DNA of 64,000 nt from positions 1 to 64,000 of the forward strand of contig NZ_BBYK01000076.1 of assembly GCF_001570365.1 (NCBI RefSeq). The letters are read 5' to 3'. This DNA is from Microtetraspora fusca (GTDB lineage Bacteria > Actinomycetota > Actinomycetes > Streptosporangiales > Streptosporangiaceae). Below the pieces are notes generated by a model. The model was given only the letters and a program-made list of their open reading frames with translations, was not told the origin of the DNA and searched no databases. The position numbers were made by a program, and so were the translations under genes. This document shows positions 35,601 through 44,400 of the stretch, piece by piece. The stretch's first letter is position 1; each line of letters starts with the position of its first letter.

Positions 35601-36147
35601 TCACGTTGCCGTGAGTGACGGCCACGCCCTTGGGGCGGCCGGTGGAGCCGGAGGTGTACAGCAGGTAGGCGAGGTTGTCCGGCGCGGCCGGGCAGGCGGG
35701 CGCGGCCGCCGGGTCGACCTCCGCCGGCTCGTTCGCCCCGGGTACGGCGAGGCGCCGCAGGGCGGCGTCGCCCATCGCCTCGCCGACCGCCTCGGCTCCC
35801 GCCGGGTCGCACACCACGATGTCCAGGCCGGCGTCGGCGGCCATGTCGCGCAGCCGCAGTCGCGGGCCGCCCGGGTCCAGGGGCACGTAGCAGCCGCCGG
35901 ACAGCAGTACGCCGAGGACCGCGACCACCATCGCGGGCCGCCGCTCCAGGCAGATGCCGACCGGGGTCTCCGGGCGGACGCCGAGCGCGCGGAGCCGGGA
36001 GGCCAGCAGCGCGGCCCGGCGGACCAGCTCGGCGTACGTGATCTCCTCGTCCCACTGGGCGACCGCGACCGCGTCGGGCACGGCGCGCGCCCGCTCAAGG
36101 ATCGCGTCGACGACGGTGGGCCCGGCGAGGGACGGCCGGCCGCTCAT
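32620..36147 (-). CDS. NRPS, A-T-C-T
   Basis: A 1175-residue protein. The A domain (about 15-500) has YTSGSTGRPKG, HAYGPTETT and SGKVDR; I read its pocket as DVLFVCAVAK, which I cannot assign. T1 has Ser541 in GGGDSITAMRL. The C domain (about 580-1010) has an intact HHAVFDG near residue 726. T2 has Ser1090 in GGNSLALAAV. The second T has no adenylation domain of its own, so its substrate must arrive in trans or it must receive the product of another unit. The C-terminal tail is Arg/Thr-rich and could be a docking segment. ATG 36147 overlaps the LanB-like stop by 4 bp. Confidence 0.92.
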   Translation of the reverse strand: MSGRPSLAGPTVVDAILERARAVPDAVAVAQWDEEITYAELVRRAALLASRLRALGVRPETPVGICLERRPAMVVAVLGVLLSGGCYVPLDPGGPRLRLRDMAADAGLDIVVCDPAGAEAVGEAMGDAALRRLAVPGANEPAEVDPAAAPACPAAPDNLAYLLYTSGSTGRPKGVAVTHGNVMTFVTAWAAISGADETTRALAAASLGFDVAVLDQLVPLAVGATVLLVGDVDRTDPARLRRFIAEHRVNWGFLTPAVLSLLDPAALPGWRTVMCGAESVPAELINRWATPGRRFIHAYGPTETTVAATAVEVTAPQVAPVPIGYPLPGYRCHVVDERLRPVEPGVEGELVIGGPAVARGYIGRPATTAGVFVPDPFSGEPGARLYRTGDMARYTQDGQVVFLGRRDGQVKIRGQRIEVGEIAAVLQEHPRVTQAAVEAVPRPGGGLELVAFLTPEDAPDDVEYAASRLTAAMLPGRVLRLRELPVNASGKVDRARLRELADADRPAGDVPEGTTTTERALAAIWRRLGIGADFFAGGGDSITAMRLVAAVRDELGLDVTVDDVFAGRTLPEIATRFDKAARRTEPELARGNPPTLAPPQRRLWFMDQLAPEAAPYNIALAQRLRGPLDRDALRAALRAVAERHDVLRWRIRQTAGVPYAVCEPPSDVDLPVVDLSAYGPAERDARLRTLLAAGAAAPLDLAAAAPWRAWLYTLAPDEHVLALTLHHAVFDGWSVDVLYTDLAAAYAAGVADRTADLPPLRASYADYAVWRAERDLRDGAADLAWWSEHLRDAPTVLDLPRDRPRPAEQTYRGAQACLALPAETDAAVRGLAADLGATPAGVLLAGLGRLLHRLTGSADHVIGAVVADRRVAAFDDLVGFFIDMVPLRLRSDDEADFATQVRRATRELMDVAAHPAAPLERVVEELGIARDPSRAPLTQVMFNVLNLTEPRLDLPGLRGEEIDVDKPGSPFDLTVYVMERGGGFEVEFLYNPDLFDAARVDAMLADYANVVGALAANPAAPAGAVALPERLSPEAAPGAMRVAEPTAAPLPPVGAGTAATEELIAAIWREVLERDGFSPDDNFFDIGGNSLALAAVHARLCARLGRDLRMVDLFRYPNIRTLAAHLDAQADDTGGTTEAVNPEIARAASRAEARRNRTRRPRRAPSTTGQENDHE

Positions 36148-38417
36148 CGCGCGCCTCCGGGAAGGAGCGGGTCGGTGATCTGCAGCCGGAACTCGCTGAA
36201 GTAGCGGTCGCCGCGGTGGTCGGGGACCCAGGCCTGGTCGGGGGTGGGCAGGGCCTCGCTGACGGTGAGGGTGACGTCCGGTCCGGCGGTGCGGAGCATG
36301 GTGCACAGCACGCCGACGTAGTGGGGGCTGGTGAGGTCGAAGTAGCAGGGTTTCACTTCGCTGCCGATCTTGACGAATACCCGGTCGGGCAGGTTGAGGC
36401 GGTTTCGCCAGGCGCGGGTGGCGAGGTAGCGAGCGCGCTCGTCGGTGATGCCGGCGAGTCCCGTTTCGCTGATGGTGGTGCGCCAGGTCTCGCGGGTGAC
36501 GACGAGCCGGTCGATGGTGATCCGGGGGGTGTGCTCCCGCGGCATGGTGATCTTGAAGGCGTCGACGGCGAGCGTGCTGAGCATCTCGGAGAACATCTCG
36601 ATCAGCGGCCAGCGGTGCCCGTCGGGGGCGGTGGCGACCAGGGCCCCGTCCTCGTCGGTGACGACGACCGAGGTGGCGGGCAGCAGCCGCTCGGGCTCGG
36701 CGCACCGCCCCGGGGCGAACCCGAGCCGCCGGTCGGTGGTGCCGATCAGCGACGGCGTGACCCGACCGGTGTGCCGGGGCCAGTCGGTCGGCAGGATCAG
36801 CCGGATCCGGTGCGACCCGAGGTCGGCGGTCAGCTCGTCGCGGAGCCGGTCCACCTCCGGGTGCCAGACGGTGAAGAGGTCGGAGTCGAAGGTGGCCCAG
36901 GCCGCGTGCATCTCGCCGAGGACCGCCTGGTAGTCGCCCCGGTTGACGGCGTCCACGTCGGGCGCGCAGATCTGCAGGTCGGGGCTGTGCAACCGGCCGC
37001 CCGACCAGCCGGGCCGCTCGGCGGGGAAGAGCCGGGCGAGCGGCTCGGCCAGGTCGGCGGCGGACACCTCGACGGGGGCCTCGCCCCGCCCCGGTCCGAA
37101 CAGGTCCTCCCAGCGCCGCGCGAACTCCTCGGCGACCTCGTCCGCCGGCCGCCGCCCGTCGCCCCAGAAGAGGCCCGGGGCCAGGGCGAGGATGTCCGAC
37201 AGCCGCACCGGCCCGTCGGCCCCGTCCCGCAGGTCGTCGTACAGCTCGCGCAGCGCCGCCGCGTAGGCGTCGGCCAGGGCCGTCGACAGCCAGCGGGCGG
37301 TGGCGAGCAGGACGTTCAGGGGTGCGGCGAGGTCGTCGAGGAGCGGGGTGCCGATGGTGACGTCGAGGTCGCGGGTGGTGTCCTCGTAGCAGAGGGTGCG
37401 TCCGGCGTACATCTGGCCGTCGCGGCGGCGGGGCGCCGCGCCGGTGAGGGCGGTGAACTCCTCGTCGAGGGTGGCGAGTGCGGCTTTGAGTGCGTCGGGG
37501 TTTCCGGCCGCGGCGGCGACGGTGTCGCGGGCGGCGCAGAGTCGGTCGAACCCGGCGGTCGCCTCGGCGCGCAGTCCGTCGTCGTCGATCGCCGCGATGC
37601 GGTCCCGGAGGGCCCGCTCGGCCCGGTGGCCGAGGGGGAGATTGGCGTCCCAGGTGATGAGCTCGCGTTCGACGAGCCGTTCGAGGAGGAGGTAGCCGTC
37701 GTCGGGGCGGGGGAGGACGGCGACGACCTGGTGGGCGGGGGTGCGTCCGTCGCATCGGGCCAGTAGGTCGGCCTCGGCGGCGGACAGGGTGAGGGGCGGC
37801 TGCATCGGACGCAGGATGCTGCGCTCGTGCAGGGTGAGGTGGGGGAGCAGCGCGGGCGGCCAGCAGCGGCGGACGCGGGGGTCGGTGGCCAGGTGGTCGG
37901 CGTAGGCGGCCAGCGCCCAGCTCTCGAACATCACCCCCCGCTGCCGGAGGAGTCCGGCTCCGGGACGGACGTCCAGCGCCTGGGCGGAGTCGGCGACGCT
38001 GATCCAGCAGACCGGGCCGAAGAAGCCGATGGTCTCGTTCTTGGCGCAGTACCGCTGCCAGTAGCGGGCCACCGCGCGTTCCCGGTCCCTGCGGCGGACG
38101 TTCCGCGGCGCGTCGGGACCGCCCGCGACCAGACCGTCCAGCGCGATGAGCACGCCGGGGTTCTGCCAGGTGACCGCCTCGCGGAAGAGCGGGTCGGCCG
38201 CGATCTCGCAGATCTTGGCCGCTCCGGCCGCGAGCGCTTCGGCGAGGGCCTTGTCGAAGACCTCGGCGTCGCCGTGGCCGGCGAGCAGGTCGTCGGCGGC
38301 GGCAGCGGTGGCGGGCGCGGCGAAGGCGTCCAGTCCGGCGGCGGGGAAGCCGGTCGTGCGCAGCAGCGCGTCGGGCCAGACGGCCCAGCCGGTGTTCCCC
38401 AGTTCCAGCTTCCTCAC
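36144..38417 (-). CDS. LanB-like protein 1 (lantibiotic dehydratase N-domain, PEARL-like)
   Basis: A 757-residue member of the lantibiotic dehydratase N-terminal family, whose characterised members use aminoacyl-tRNA (glutamyl-tRNA in NisB) or ligate amino acids to peptides (PEARLs). Diagnostic blocks are PLFREAVTWQNPGVL near residue 80 and RYWQRYCAKNETIGFFGPV near 120, plus EVKPCYFDLTSPHY near the C-terminus. There is no C-terminal elimination (SpaB_C) domain and no room for one, so dehydration is unlikely. It is a tandem paralogue of the next gene. GTG 38417 overlaps that gene's stop. No RiPP precursor is visible nearby, so the substrate may be carrier-bound. Confidence 0.88.
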   Translation of the reverse strand: MRKLELGNTGWAVWPDALLRTTGFPAAGLDAFAAPATAAAADDLLAGHGDAEVFDKALAEALAAGAAKICEIAADPLFREAVTWQNPGVLIALDGLVAGGPDAPRNVRRRDRERAVARYWQRYCAKNETIGFFGPVCWISVADSAQALDVRPGAGLLRQRGVMFESWALAAYADHLATDPRVRRCWPPALLPHLTLHERSILRPMQPPLTLSAAEADLLARCDGRTPAHQVVAVLPRPDDGYLLLERLVERELITWDANLPLGHRAERALRDRIAAIDDDGLRAEATAGFDRLCAARDTVAAAAGNPDALKAALATLDEEFTALTGAAPRRRDGQMYAGRTLCYEDTTRDLDVTIGTPLLDDLAAPLNVLLATARWLSTALADAYAAALRELYDDLRDGADGPVRLSDILALAPGLFWGDGRRPADEVAEEFARRWEDLFGPGRGEAPVEVSAADLAEPLARLFPAERPGWSGGRLHSPDLQICAPDVDAVNRGDYQAVLGEMHAAWATFDSDLFTVWHPEVDRLRDELTADLGSHRIRLILPTDWPRHTGRVTPSLIGTTDRRLGFAPGRCAEPERLLPATSVVVTDEDGALVATAPDGHRWPLIEMFSEMLSTLAVDAFKITMPREHTPRITIDRLVVTRETWRTTISETGLAGITDERARYLATRAWRNRLNLPDRVFVKIGSEVKPCYFDLTSPHYVGVLCTMLRTAGPDVTLTVSEALPTPDQAWVPDHRGDRYFSEFRLQITDPLLPGGAR

Positions 38418-40696
38418 CGCGCACCGCCCGGGGTGAGGGGGTCGGTGATCTGCAGGCGGAGCTCGCTGAAGTAGCGGTCGCCCCGGTGGTCGGGCACCCA
38501 CGACTGGTCGGGGGTGGGCAGGGCCTCGCTGATGGTGAGCGTGGCGTCCGGCCCGGCCGTCCGCAGCATGGTGCCCAGCACGTCCGTGTAGTGCGGGCTG
38601 GTGAGGTCGAAGTAGCAGGGTTTCACTTCAGTGCCGATCTTGATGAACACCTGGTCGGGCAGGCCCAGCCGGTTTCGCCAGGCACGGGCGGCGAGGTAGC
38701 GCCCGCGCTCGTCCGTCACGTCCGCGAGCCCGGTCTCGCCGACCGTGGTGCGCCACGTCTCGCGGGTGATGACGAGCCGGTCGATGGTGATCCGGGGCAC
38801 GTGCGCGCCGGGGACGGTGAGCTTGAACATGTCCAGCAGTTGGGTGCCGAGCATCTCCGCGAATATCTCGATCAGCGGCCACCGCCGCCCGTCCGGGCCG
38901 GTGGCGACGAGCGCCCCGTCCTCGTCGGAGACGGTGGCCGCGGTGGCGGGCAGCAGCCGGTCGGGGTCCGCGCCGCGCGCCTTGCCCACGCCGAGCTGCC
39001 GGTCGCGCGGCCGGGCCAGCCCGTACCCGGTGCGGGTGGTGTGGCGGGGATAGTCCTCGGGATAGAGGATGTGGATCCGCTCCGGCCCCAGGTCGAGGTC
39101 GAGGTCGGCGCGCAGCCGCTCCTGCTCGGGGTGGAACGGGCTGAGCGCCGCGCTGTCCAGGGACGACCACGACGGGTGCATCTCGCCGAGGACAGCCTGG
39201 TAGTCGCCCCGGTTGACGGCGTCCACGTCGGGCGCGCAGATCTGCAGGTCGGGGCTGTGCAGCCGGGCGCCGGACCAGCCGGGTCGCTCGGCGGGGAAGA
39301 GCCGGGCGAGCGGCCCGGCCAGCTCGGCCGAGGAGAGCGTGACCCGGCCGCCGGTCGCGGCGGCGTCCGGCGTCCCGATCAGCTCGGCCCAGCGCCGGGC
39401 GAAGTCGGCCGCCACCGTGCGGAACGGGTTGTCGTCCCCGGTGAACAGCAGGCCCTGGGCGAGGTACCACAGGTCGCCCAGGCGCACCGGGCCCGTCGCC
39501 TCCTGGCTCAGCTCCGCGTACAGGTCGCGCAGGACGTCCAGGCACGCCGCGCCGATCGCGTGCGTGAGCCAGCGGGCGGTGGCGAGCAGGACGTCCAGCG
39601 GCGCCGCGAGGTCGTCCAGGAGCGCGGTGCCGACGGTGGCGTCGAGGTCGCGGGCGGTGTCCTCGTAGCAGAGGGTGCGTCCGGCGTACATCTGGCCGTC
39701 GCGGCGGCGGGGCGCCGCGCCGGTGAGGGCGGTGAACTCCTCGTCGAGGGTGGCGAGGGCGGCTTTGAGTGCGTCGGGGTTCCCGGCCGCGGCGGCTACG
39801 GCGTCGCGGGCGGCGCGGAGCCGGTCGAACCCGGCGGTCGCCTCGGCGCGCAGTCCGTCGTCGTCGATCGCGGCGATCCGGTCGCGCAGCGCGGGTTCCG
39901 CGTCACGGCCGATCGGCAGGGCGGCGTCCCAGGTGACGAGGTCGCGTTCGACGAGCCGTTCGAGGAGGAGGTAGCCGTCCTCGGGGCGGGGGAGGACGGC
40001 GACGACCTGGTGGGCGGGGGTGCGTCCGTCGCAGCGGCCGAGCAGGTCGGCCTCGGCGGCGGACAGGGTGAGGGGCGGCTGCATCGGACGCAGGATGGTC
40101 CGCTCGTGCAGGGTGAGGTGGGGGAGCAGCGCGGGCGGCCAGCAGCGGCGGACGCGCGGGTCGGCGGCCAGGTGGTCGGCGTAGGCGGCCATCGCCCAGC
40201 TCTCGAAGGTGACGCGCCGCTCGCGCAGCAGTGCGGGACCCGGGCGTACGTCCAGGGCCTGGGTGGAGTCGGCGACGGTGATCCAGCAGACCGGGCCGAA
40301 GAAGCCGATGGTCTCGTTCTTGGCGCAGTACCGCTGCCAGTAGCGGGCCACCGAGCGTTCGCGGGCGCGGCGGCGCGAGGTGCGGTTCGCCCCCGGCCCC
40401 TTCGACAGGATCCCGTCCAGCGTGATCAGCACGCCGGGGTTCTGCCAGGTGACCGCCTCGCGGAAGAGCGGGTCGGCGGCGATCTCGCAGATCTTGGCCG
40501 CTCCCGCGGCGAGCGCTTCGGTGAGCGCCTTCTCGAAGACCTCGGCGTCCCCGTGGCCGGCGAGCAGGTCGTCGGCGGCGGCAGCCGCGGCGGGCGCGGC
40601 GAAGGCGTCCAGCCCGGCGGCGGGGAAGCCGGTGGTGCGCAGCAGCGCGTCCGACCACACCTCCCAGCCGGTGTCCCCCAGCTTCAGCTTCGTCAC
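38414..40696 (-). CDS. LanB-like protein 2 (lantibiotic dehydratase N-domain, PEARL-like)
   Basis: A 760-residue paralogue of the adjacent gene. The first 390 or so residues and the last 130 are nearly identical between the two, including RYWQRYCAKNETIGFFGPV and GAAPRRRDGQMYAGRTLCYE. Residues about 395-480 and 530-620 differ strongly. It also lacks the elimination domain. GTG 40696 was chosen because it overlaps the thioesterase stop by 4 bp and GGAGGT lies 7 nt upstream. The divergent middle segments probably decide tRNA or acceptor choice, so the two proteins may act on different substrates. The enzymatic activity is inferred from family membership. Confidence 0.88.
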   Translation of the reverse strand: MTKLKLGDTGWEVWSDALLRTTGFPAAGLDAFAAPAAAAAADDLLAGHGDAEVFEKALTEALAAGAAKICEIAADPLFREAVTWQNPGVLITLDGILSKGPGANRTSRRRARERSVARYWQRYCAKNETIGFFGPVCWITVADSTQALDVRPGPALLRERRVTFESWAMAAYADHLAADPRVRRCWPPALLPHLTLHERTILRPMQPPLTLSAAEADLLGRCDGRTPAHQVVAVLPRPEDGYLLLERLVERDLVTWDAALPIGRDAEPALRDRIAAIDDDGLRAEATAGFDRLRAARDAVAAAAGNPDALKAALATLDEEFTALTGAAPRRRDGQMYAGRTLCYEDTARDLDATVGTALLDDLAAPLDVLLATARWLTHAIGAACLDVLRDLYAELSQEATGPVRLGDLWYLAQGLLFTGDDNPFRTVAADFARRWAELIGTPDAAATGGRVTLSSAELAGPLARLFPAERPGWSGARLHSPDLQICAPDVDAVNRGDYQAVLGEMHPSWSSLDSAALSPFHPEQERLRADLDLDLGPERIHILYPEDYPRHTTRTGYGLARPRDRQLGVGKARGADPDRLLPATAATVSDEDGALVATGPDGRRWPLIEIFAEMLGTQLLDMFKLTVPGAHVPRITIDRLVITRETWRTTVGETGLADVTDERGRYLAARAWRNRLGLPDQVFIKIGTEVKPCYFDLTSPHYTDVLGTMLRTAGPDATLTISEALPTPDQSWVPDHRGDRYFSELRLQITDPLTPGGAR

Positions 40697-41457
40697 CACG
40701 CACCTCCGAGCATCATGAGGTCGGCCGACAGCAGGGCGATCAGCTCCGCCTCGCGGTCGTGGAGGAAGAAGTGGCCGCCCTCGACGTGGTGGAGCACGAA
40801 CTCGGCGGTGGTGTGCTCCTCCCACGCGGCCATCTGCTCCATGGACACGGCCCGGTCGAGCGTGCCGGCGAAGGCCGTGATCGGCACCGGCAGCGGCTCC
40901 TCGGGGTGGTAGACGTAGTCGTCCAGCAGGGCGAAGTCGGCCCGCAGCGCCGGCAGCAGCAGTTCGAGCAGCTCCGGCTCCTCCGCGACCGCCTCGGGCA
41001 CGCCGCCCCCGGCGACGACCCGCGCCACCAGCTCGTCGTCGGACACCTGGGAGAGCCCGTCGAACGTCGAGGACCCGGCCAGGTGCGGCGCGCGCGCCGC
41101 GCCCACGTAAAGCCGGTCGGGCAGCCGCTCGCCGGTGCGGCGCAGCTCCCGGATCAGCTCGAACCCGAGCCGGGCCCCCAGCGAGTGCCCGTACAGCGCG
41201 TACGGCCGGTCTTCGGAGGACGCGGCGTCGGCGAGCGCGGCGGCCAGCTCGGGCAGGTCGATCTCGGCCGGCTCCGCGATCCGGTTCTCCCGGCCGGGGA
41301 GCTGGACGCCGTGCACCTCGGCGACCTGTTCGAGGGCGGCGGGCCACGGGTGGAACACGCCCGCGCCCGCCCCGGCGTAGGGCAGGCAGAACAGCCGGGC
41401 CGCCGCGTACGGCGCCGGCCGCGGGCAACGGAACCAGCGGGCGGTCAGGGTGGTCAT
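40693..41457 (-). CDS. type II thioesterase
   Basis: A 254-residue alpha/beta hydrolase that frees wrongly loaded carrier proteins in NRPS/PKS lines. Features are LFCLPYAGAGAGVF near the N-terminus, the nucleophile elbow GHSLGARLGFEL with a normal Ser, an Asp region ITAFAGTLDRAVS and His in VEGGHFFLHDRE. Length and motifs match GrsT/RifR-type TEs. ATG 41457 overlaps the upstream NRPS-KS stop. The serine here contrasts with the cysteine of the main TE. Confidence 0.94.
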   Translation of the reverse strand: MTTLTARWFRCPRPAPYAAARLFCLPYAGAGAGVFHPWPAALEQVAEVHGVQLPGRENRIAEPAEIDLPELAAALADAASSEDRPYALYGHSLGARLGFELIRELRRTGERLPDRLYVGAARAPHLAGSSTFDGLSQVSDDELVARVVAGGGVPEAVAEEPELLELLLPALRADFALLDDYVYHPEEPLPVPITAFAGTLDRAVSMEQMAAWEEHTTAEFVLHHVEGGHFFLHDREAELIALLSADLMMLGGAW

Positions 41458-44400
41458 GAGTCGCCTCCCGGCGGGTCGATCCAGTGACGCTGTCGCTGGA
41501 AGGGGTAGGTCGGCAGGGGCACTCGCCGCCCCGTGACGGGGGGAACGGAGGGGCCCGAGGACGGCTCCGCCGCGCCGGCGCCGGACAGGAGCCGGTCGGG
41601 GTCGAGCGCCGCGATCGCCTCGGCGAGGTCGCCGCACTCCACCACCACCCGGTGCGCGAAGGAGCGGCGTCCGGCGGCCAGCGTGTACGCCACGTCGGCG
41701 AGCGGCAGGTGCGGGTTGGCGGCGAGGTGGTCGCGCAGCCGGACGATCGCCGCGCGCAACGCCTCGGGGGTACGCCCGGACACCGGGAGCCGGAACCGGC
41801 CCGCGGCCTGGGGCTCCGCCGGCGTCGCGGGCTCCGGGGCCTCGGCCACCAGCACGTGGGCGCCGGTGCCGCCGATGCCGATCGCGCTCACCCCGGCGAC
41901 CCGGGGGCGGTCCTCCGGCCAGGGCGCCGTCTTCGCGGGCAGATAGAACGGCCCGCGGTCGAGGTCGAGCTGCGGGTTGGGGGAGCCGACGTGCAGGTTG
42001 GCGGGGATCTCGCCGTGCCACACCGACAGGACCGCCTTGATGAACCCGGCGATCCCGGCCGCGGCGTCCGTGTGCCCGATGTTGGTCTTGACCGCGCCCA
42101 GGGCGCAGTAGCCGGTGCCGCGCGCCCCGGCCGCCCGGAAGGCGCGGGTCAGCGCCTCCACCTCGATGGCGTCGCCCAGCGGCGTGCCGCTGCCATGCGC
42201 CTCCACCAGGCCGATCTCGTCGGGTGAGAGGCCCGCGTCGCCGAGCGCGTCGGTCACCGCGGCCACCTGCCCGGCCAGGCCCGGTACGGCGAAGCCCGCC
42301 CGGGCCGCGCCGTCGTTGCCGACGCCCCAGCCGGGGATCACCGCGTACACGTGGTCGCCGTCGGCCAGGGCGTCGGCGAGCCGCTTCAGCACGACCACGC
42401 CGCTGCCGCTGGAGAACCCGGAGCCCGCCGCCGCGGCGTCGAACGCCCGGCACCGGCCGTCGGGGGAGACCATCCCGCCGGGCGTGTGCCGGTGGCGCGG
42501 CCAGGTGACGGTGACGCCGCCCGCGAGCGCGAGGTCGCACCGGTGGTCGGCGAGGCTCTGCGCGGCCAGGCACACCGCGACCAGGGAACTGGAGCAGGCG
42601 GTCTGCACCGCCACCGCCGGGCCGGTCAGGCCCAGCCGGTACGCGACCTGTCCCGGCAGGTGGTCGGACCGCTGGTGCGGCAGGATCCGCCCCTCCCAGT
42701 CGTCGGGGTCGTCCGGCGAGCCGGCGGCCGGGTTGCCGAACAGGTGGAAGAGGAAGTACCGGTTGGCCGAGGTCGAGGCGAACACGCCGACCTGCCCGTC
42801 GAACCGCTCCGGGTCGCACCCCGCGTCCTCCAGGGCCTCCCAGGCGGTCTCCAGGAAGAGCCGGTGTTGCGGGTCGGTGCGGGCGGCCTCCTCGGCGGTG
42901 AACCCGAAGAACTCCGCGTCGAAGTCCGCCACCCCGTCCAGCTTCCCGCCGGAGCGGACGTGCGCGGGGTCGGCGAGCAGCCGGTCACCGATGCCGAGCG
43001 CGCGCAGCTCGGCCTCGGAGTAGTCCCAGATGGTGTCCACGCCGTTCGCCAGCACGGACCAGAACGCGGCCGGGTCGGACGCGCCGGGGAACCGGCAGCC
43101 CAGGCCCACCACCGCGATCCGGCCGTCCAGATCGTCCTCGTACTCGTCGTCGTGGTCGTCGTGTACGGCGGGGGCCGGGGTCGGCACGGCGGCGGGCGGG
43201 GCGGCGGGCGGGGCGGCCTGTTCCAGCAGCGCACGGGCCTGCGCGCGCACCGTCGCGTGCTCGAACAGCGCCGTCATCGAGACCGGCTCGCCCACCAGGT
43301 CGGTGAGCCGCCGCTGGAGCCGTCCCAGCAGCAGCGAGTGGCCGCCGGCGTCGAAGAAGGGCTCGGTCACGCCGACCTCGGTCACGCCGAGCACCTCGCA
43401 CCAGGCGGTGTGGACCGCCTCCTCGGCCGGCGTGGCGGGCGGCTCGCCGGAGCGGGCCGGCGCCGGAGCGGGCAGCGCCCGCACGTCCACCTTGCCGGTG
43501 GGCGTGAGCGGCAGCGCGTCGAGCACCATGACCGCCGCGGGCACCAGGTGGTCCGGCAGGTTCTCCGCCGCCGAACGGCGCAGGGCGGCCGGGTCGAGCA
43601 CCGCCCCGGGGACGGGCTGGACGTGCGCGACGAGCCGGTCGCCGGAGAGCGAGACCACGGCCTTGGCCACGCCGGGCCGCGCGGTGAGGTGCGCCTCGAC
43701 CTCGGCCGGCTCCACGCGGAAGCCGCGTACCTTGATCTGCCGGTCCAGCCGGCCCAGGCAGACCAGCGTGCCGTCGCGCAGCCGGCGGCCGAGGTCTCCC
43801 GTGCGGTAGACCCGCCTGCCCTCGCTGTCAGTGGTGAAGCGCTCGGCGGTGCGCTCCGGGTCCCGCCAGTACCCGAGCGCCAGGTAGGGGCCGCGGAGGG
43901 CGATCTCACCCTCGACGCGGCAGTCGTCCTCGACCGTGCCGCCGCCGGGGTCCAGCAGCACCACGTCGTAGCCGGGCAGCGGGCGGCCGATCGGCGTCAG
44001 CGGCCCGGCCTCGGGGAAGGCGTCCCGCACGTCGAAGGAGGTGTGGTGGTGGGCCACGAAGGTGGCCTCGGTCGCGCCGTACCCGTTGACGAAGACGCAC
44101 GAGTCGGCGAACCGGCCGCGGCCCGCGAGCACGTCGTCCCTGGTCACCCGCTCGCCGCCGAGCAGCACCGCGCGTACGGACGGCAGCCGGCCGTCCGGCC
44201 CGAGGGCGTCGAGCACGTACCGGTAGAGCGTCGGCGTGGAGTGGTAGACGGTCACCTCGCAGTCGGCGAGGCGGCGCACCAGCTCGCCCGGAGCGAGGGC
44301 GCGCACGTCGATCGGCACGACGGCCGCGCCGGTCAGCAGCGCGGGATAGATGTCCGGGATGGACGCGTCGAAGCTGACCGAGGCGAGCAGGCTCAGCCGG

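Noticed and set aside
36144-41457. A RiPP precursor peptide for the LanB-like proteins
   Set aside because: Adjacent genes overlap by 4 bp with no room for a precursor, and no short Ser/Thr/Cys-rich open frame with a ribosome site was seen in the flanking gaps.
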